Below are positions 5,894 to 6,157 of a stretch of DNA of 6,157 bases, in pieces; position 1 is the stretch's first letter, and the number at the start of each line of letters is the position of its first letter. The position numbers were made by a program, and so were the translations under genes. The DNA is from Deltaproteobacteria bacterium (lineage in GTDB: Bacteria > Myxococcota_A > UBA9042 > DTJE01). The stretch lies in contig JADHTP010000200.1 in assembly GCA_016784945.1 (NCBI GenBank), forward strand, positions 1 to 6,157, given 5' to 3'. The notes beneath the pieces were generated by a model. It was not told the origin of the DNA, did no database searches, and saw nothing but the letters and a program-made list of their open reading frames with translations.

Positions 5894-6157
5894 ATGAATC
5901 TGACCCTTAGAACGAACCTGACACTGGTTGTGGTTGCCCTTTTCGCGCTGGCTCTGTCTGGATGCGGCGGCGGTTCCACGGCGGGCACCCCCGACGCGTC
6001 CATGGACGTGACGGCGGATATGCCGGGAACGGACACCACGGAAGCGGCCATGGAAGACAACCCCGTGGGAGACTTTGTGCTGGTCGACGGCGCGATCTGC
6101 CTTCCGGGCACCACCCAGTGCTTCGGTTCCAACTTTTTGGAGTGCAGCGAGGACGGG
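5894..6157 (+). CDS. putative Cys-rich surface lipoprotein, N-terminal part (runs off right edge)
   Basis: I do not recognise a named family. The 88 visible codons encode a type II signal peptide: a short n-region with one Arg (R6), a hydrophobic core at residues 9-21, and the lipobox LSGC with the lipidated Cys at position 24. The residue after Cys is Gly, so by the +2 rule it should go to the outer membrane rather than be held at the inner one. Next comes a low-complexity linker (25-60) rich in Gly, Asp, Thr, Pro and Ala, and then a Cys-bearing segment C69-LPG-C76-FLEC84-SEDG. The CxPGxxxC...C..DG pattern resembles the short Cys-rich modules common in secreted proteins of Myxococcota and Bradymonas-like bacteria, often repeated and disulfide-bonded. 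That is family knowledge, not proof of function. The gene diverges from nuo, has its own strong promoter, and has no evident link to respiration. The C-terminal part is outside the window. Confidence 0.85.
   Translation, partial: MNLTLRTNLTLVVVALFALALSGCGGGSTAGTPDASMDVTADMPGTDTTEAAMEDNPVGDFVLVDGAICLPGTTQCFGSNFLECSEDG

Noticed and set aside
5770..6132. Minus-strand open frame of 120 codons opposite the lipoprotein and intergenic region
   Set aside because: It has no recognisable features, and it would run against a convincing lipoprotein start and across both promoters.

Overview
This 6,157-base GC-rich window contains most of one operon for NADH:quinone oxidoreductase (respiratory complex I), read on the minus strand. 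A short divergent promoter region separates it from the start of a plus-strand lipoprotein gene at the right edge. The lipoprotein has a lipobox, then an Asp/Thr/Pro-rich linker and a Cys-rich CxPGxxxC...ECSEDG segment. That style is typical of cell-surface proteins in Myxococcota and related former deltaproteobacteria (Bradymonas-like lineages). With the high G+C third positions, this is my best guess for the source, at moderate confidence.

Layout, in the direction of nuo transcription (right to left): nuoA (5697-5305), nuoC (5305-4781), nuoD (4784-3615), nuoJ (3618-3091), nuoK (3089-2781), nuoL (2767-593) and nuoM (573 to the left edge, incomplete). Junctions are extremely tight: 1-nt overlap A/C, 4-nt ATGA overlaps C/D and D/J, 1-nt gap J/K, 13 nt K/L and 19 nt L/M. 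No terminator or internal promoter is visible. A probable sigma70-type promoter (TTGACA -35) lies just upstream of nuoA, so nuoA is the first gene.

The 196-bp region between nuoA and the lipoprotein holds two diverging promoters. The lipoprotein promoter is near-consensus (TTGAAA, 17 bp, TAAAAT) and is bracketed by a 7-bp inverted repeat that could be an operator. The nuoA leader carries a small GC-rich hairpin just before its Shine-Dalgarno sequence, and nuoA starts with TTG.

The main oddity is what is missing. Standard nuo operons run A-B-C-D-E-F-G-H-I-J-K-L-M-N. Here B is cleanly absent between A and C, and E, F, G, H and I are cleanly absent between D and J. The genes present encode only subunits without cofactors: the membrane proton-pumping arm A, J, K, L, M and the C/D part of the quinone module. 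Every Fe-S or flavin subunit (B, E, F, G, I), plus the quinone-channel subunit H, must be encoded elsewhere if the enzyme is complete. The encoded proteins look intact, with their key residues present, so a complete enzyme built from at least two loci is the likeliest reading. I found no RNA genes, CRISPR arrays, mobile elements or phage genes, and no gene-free stretch longer than 300 bases.
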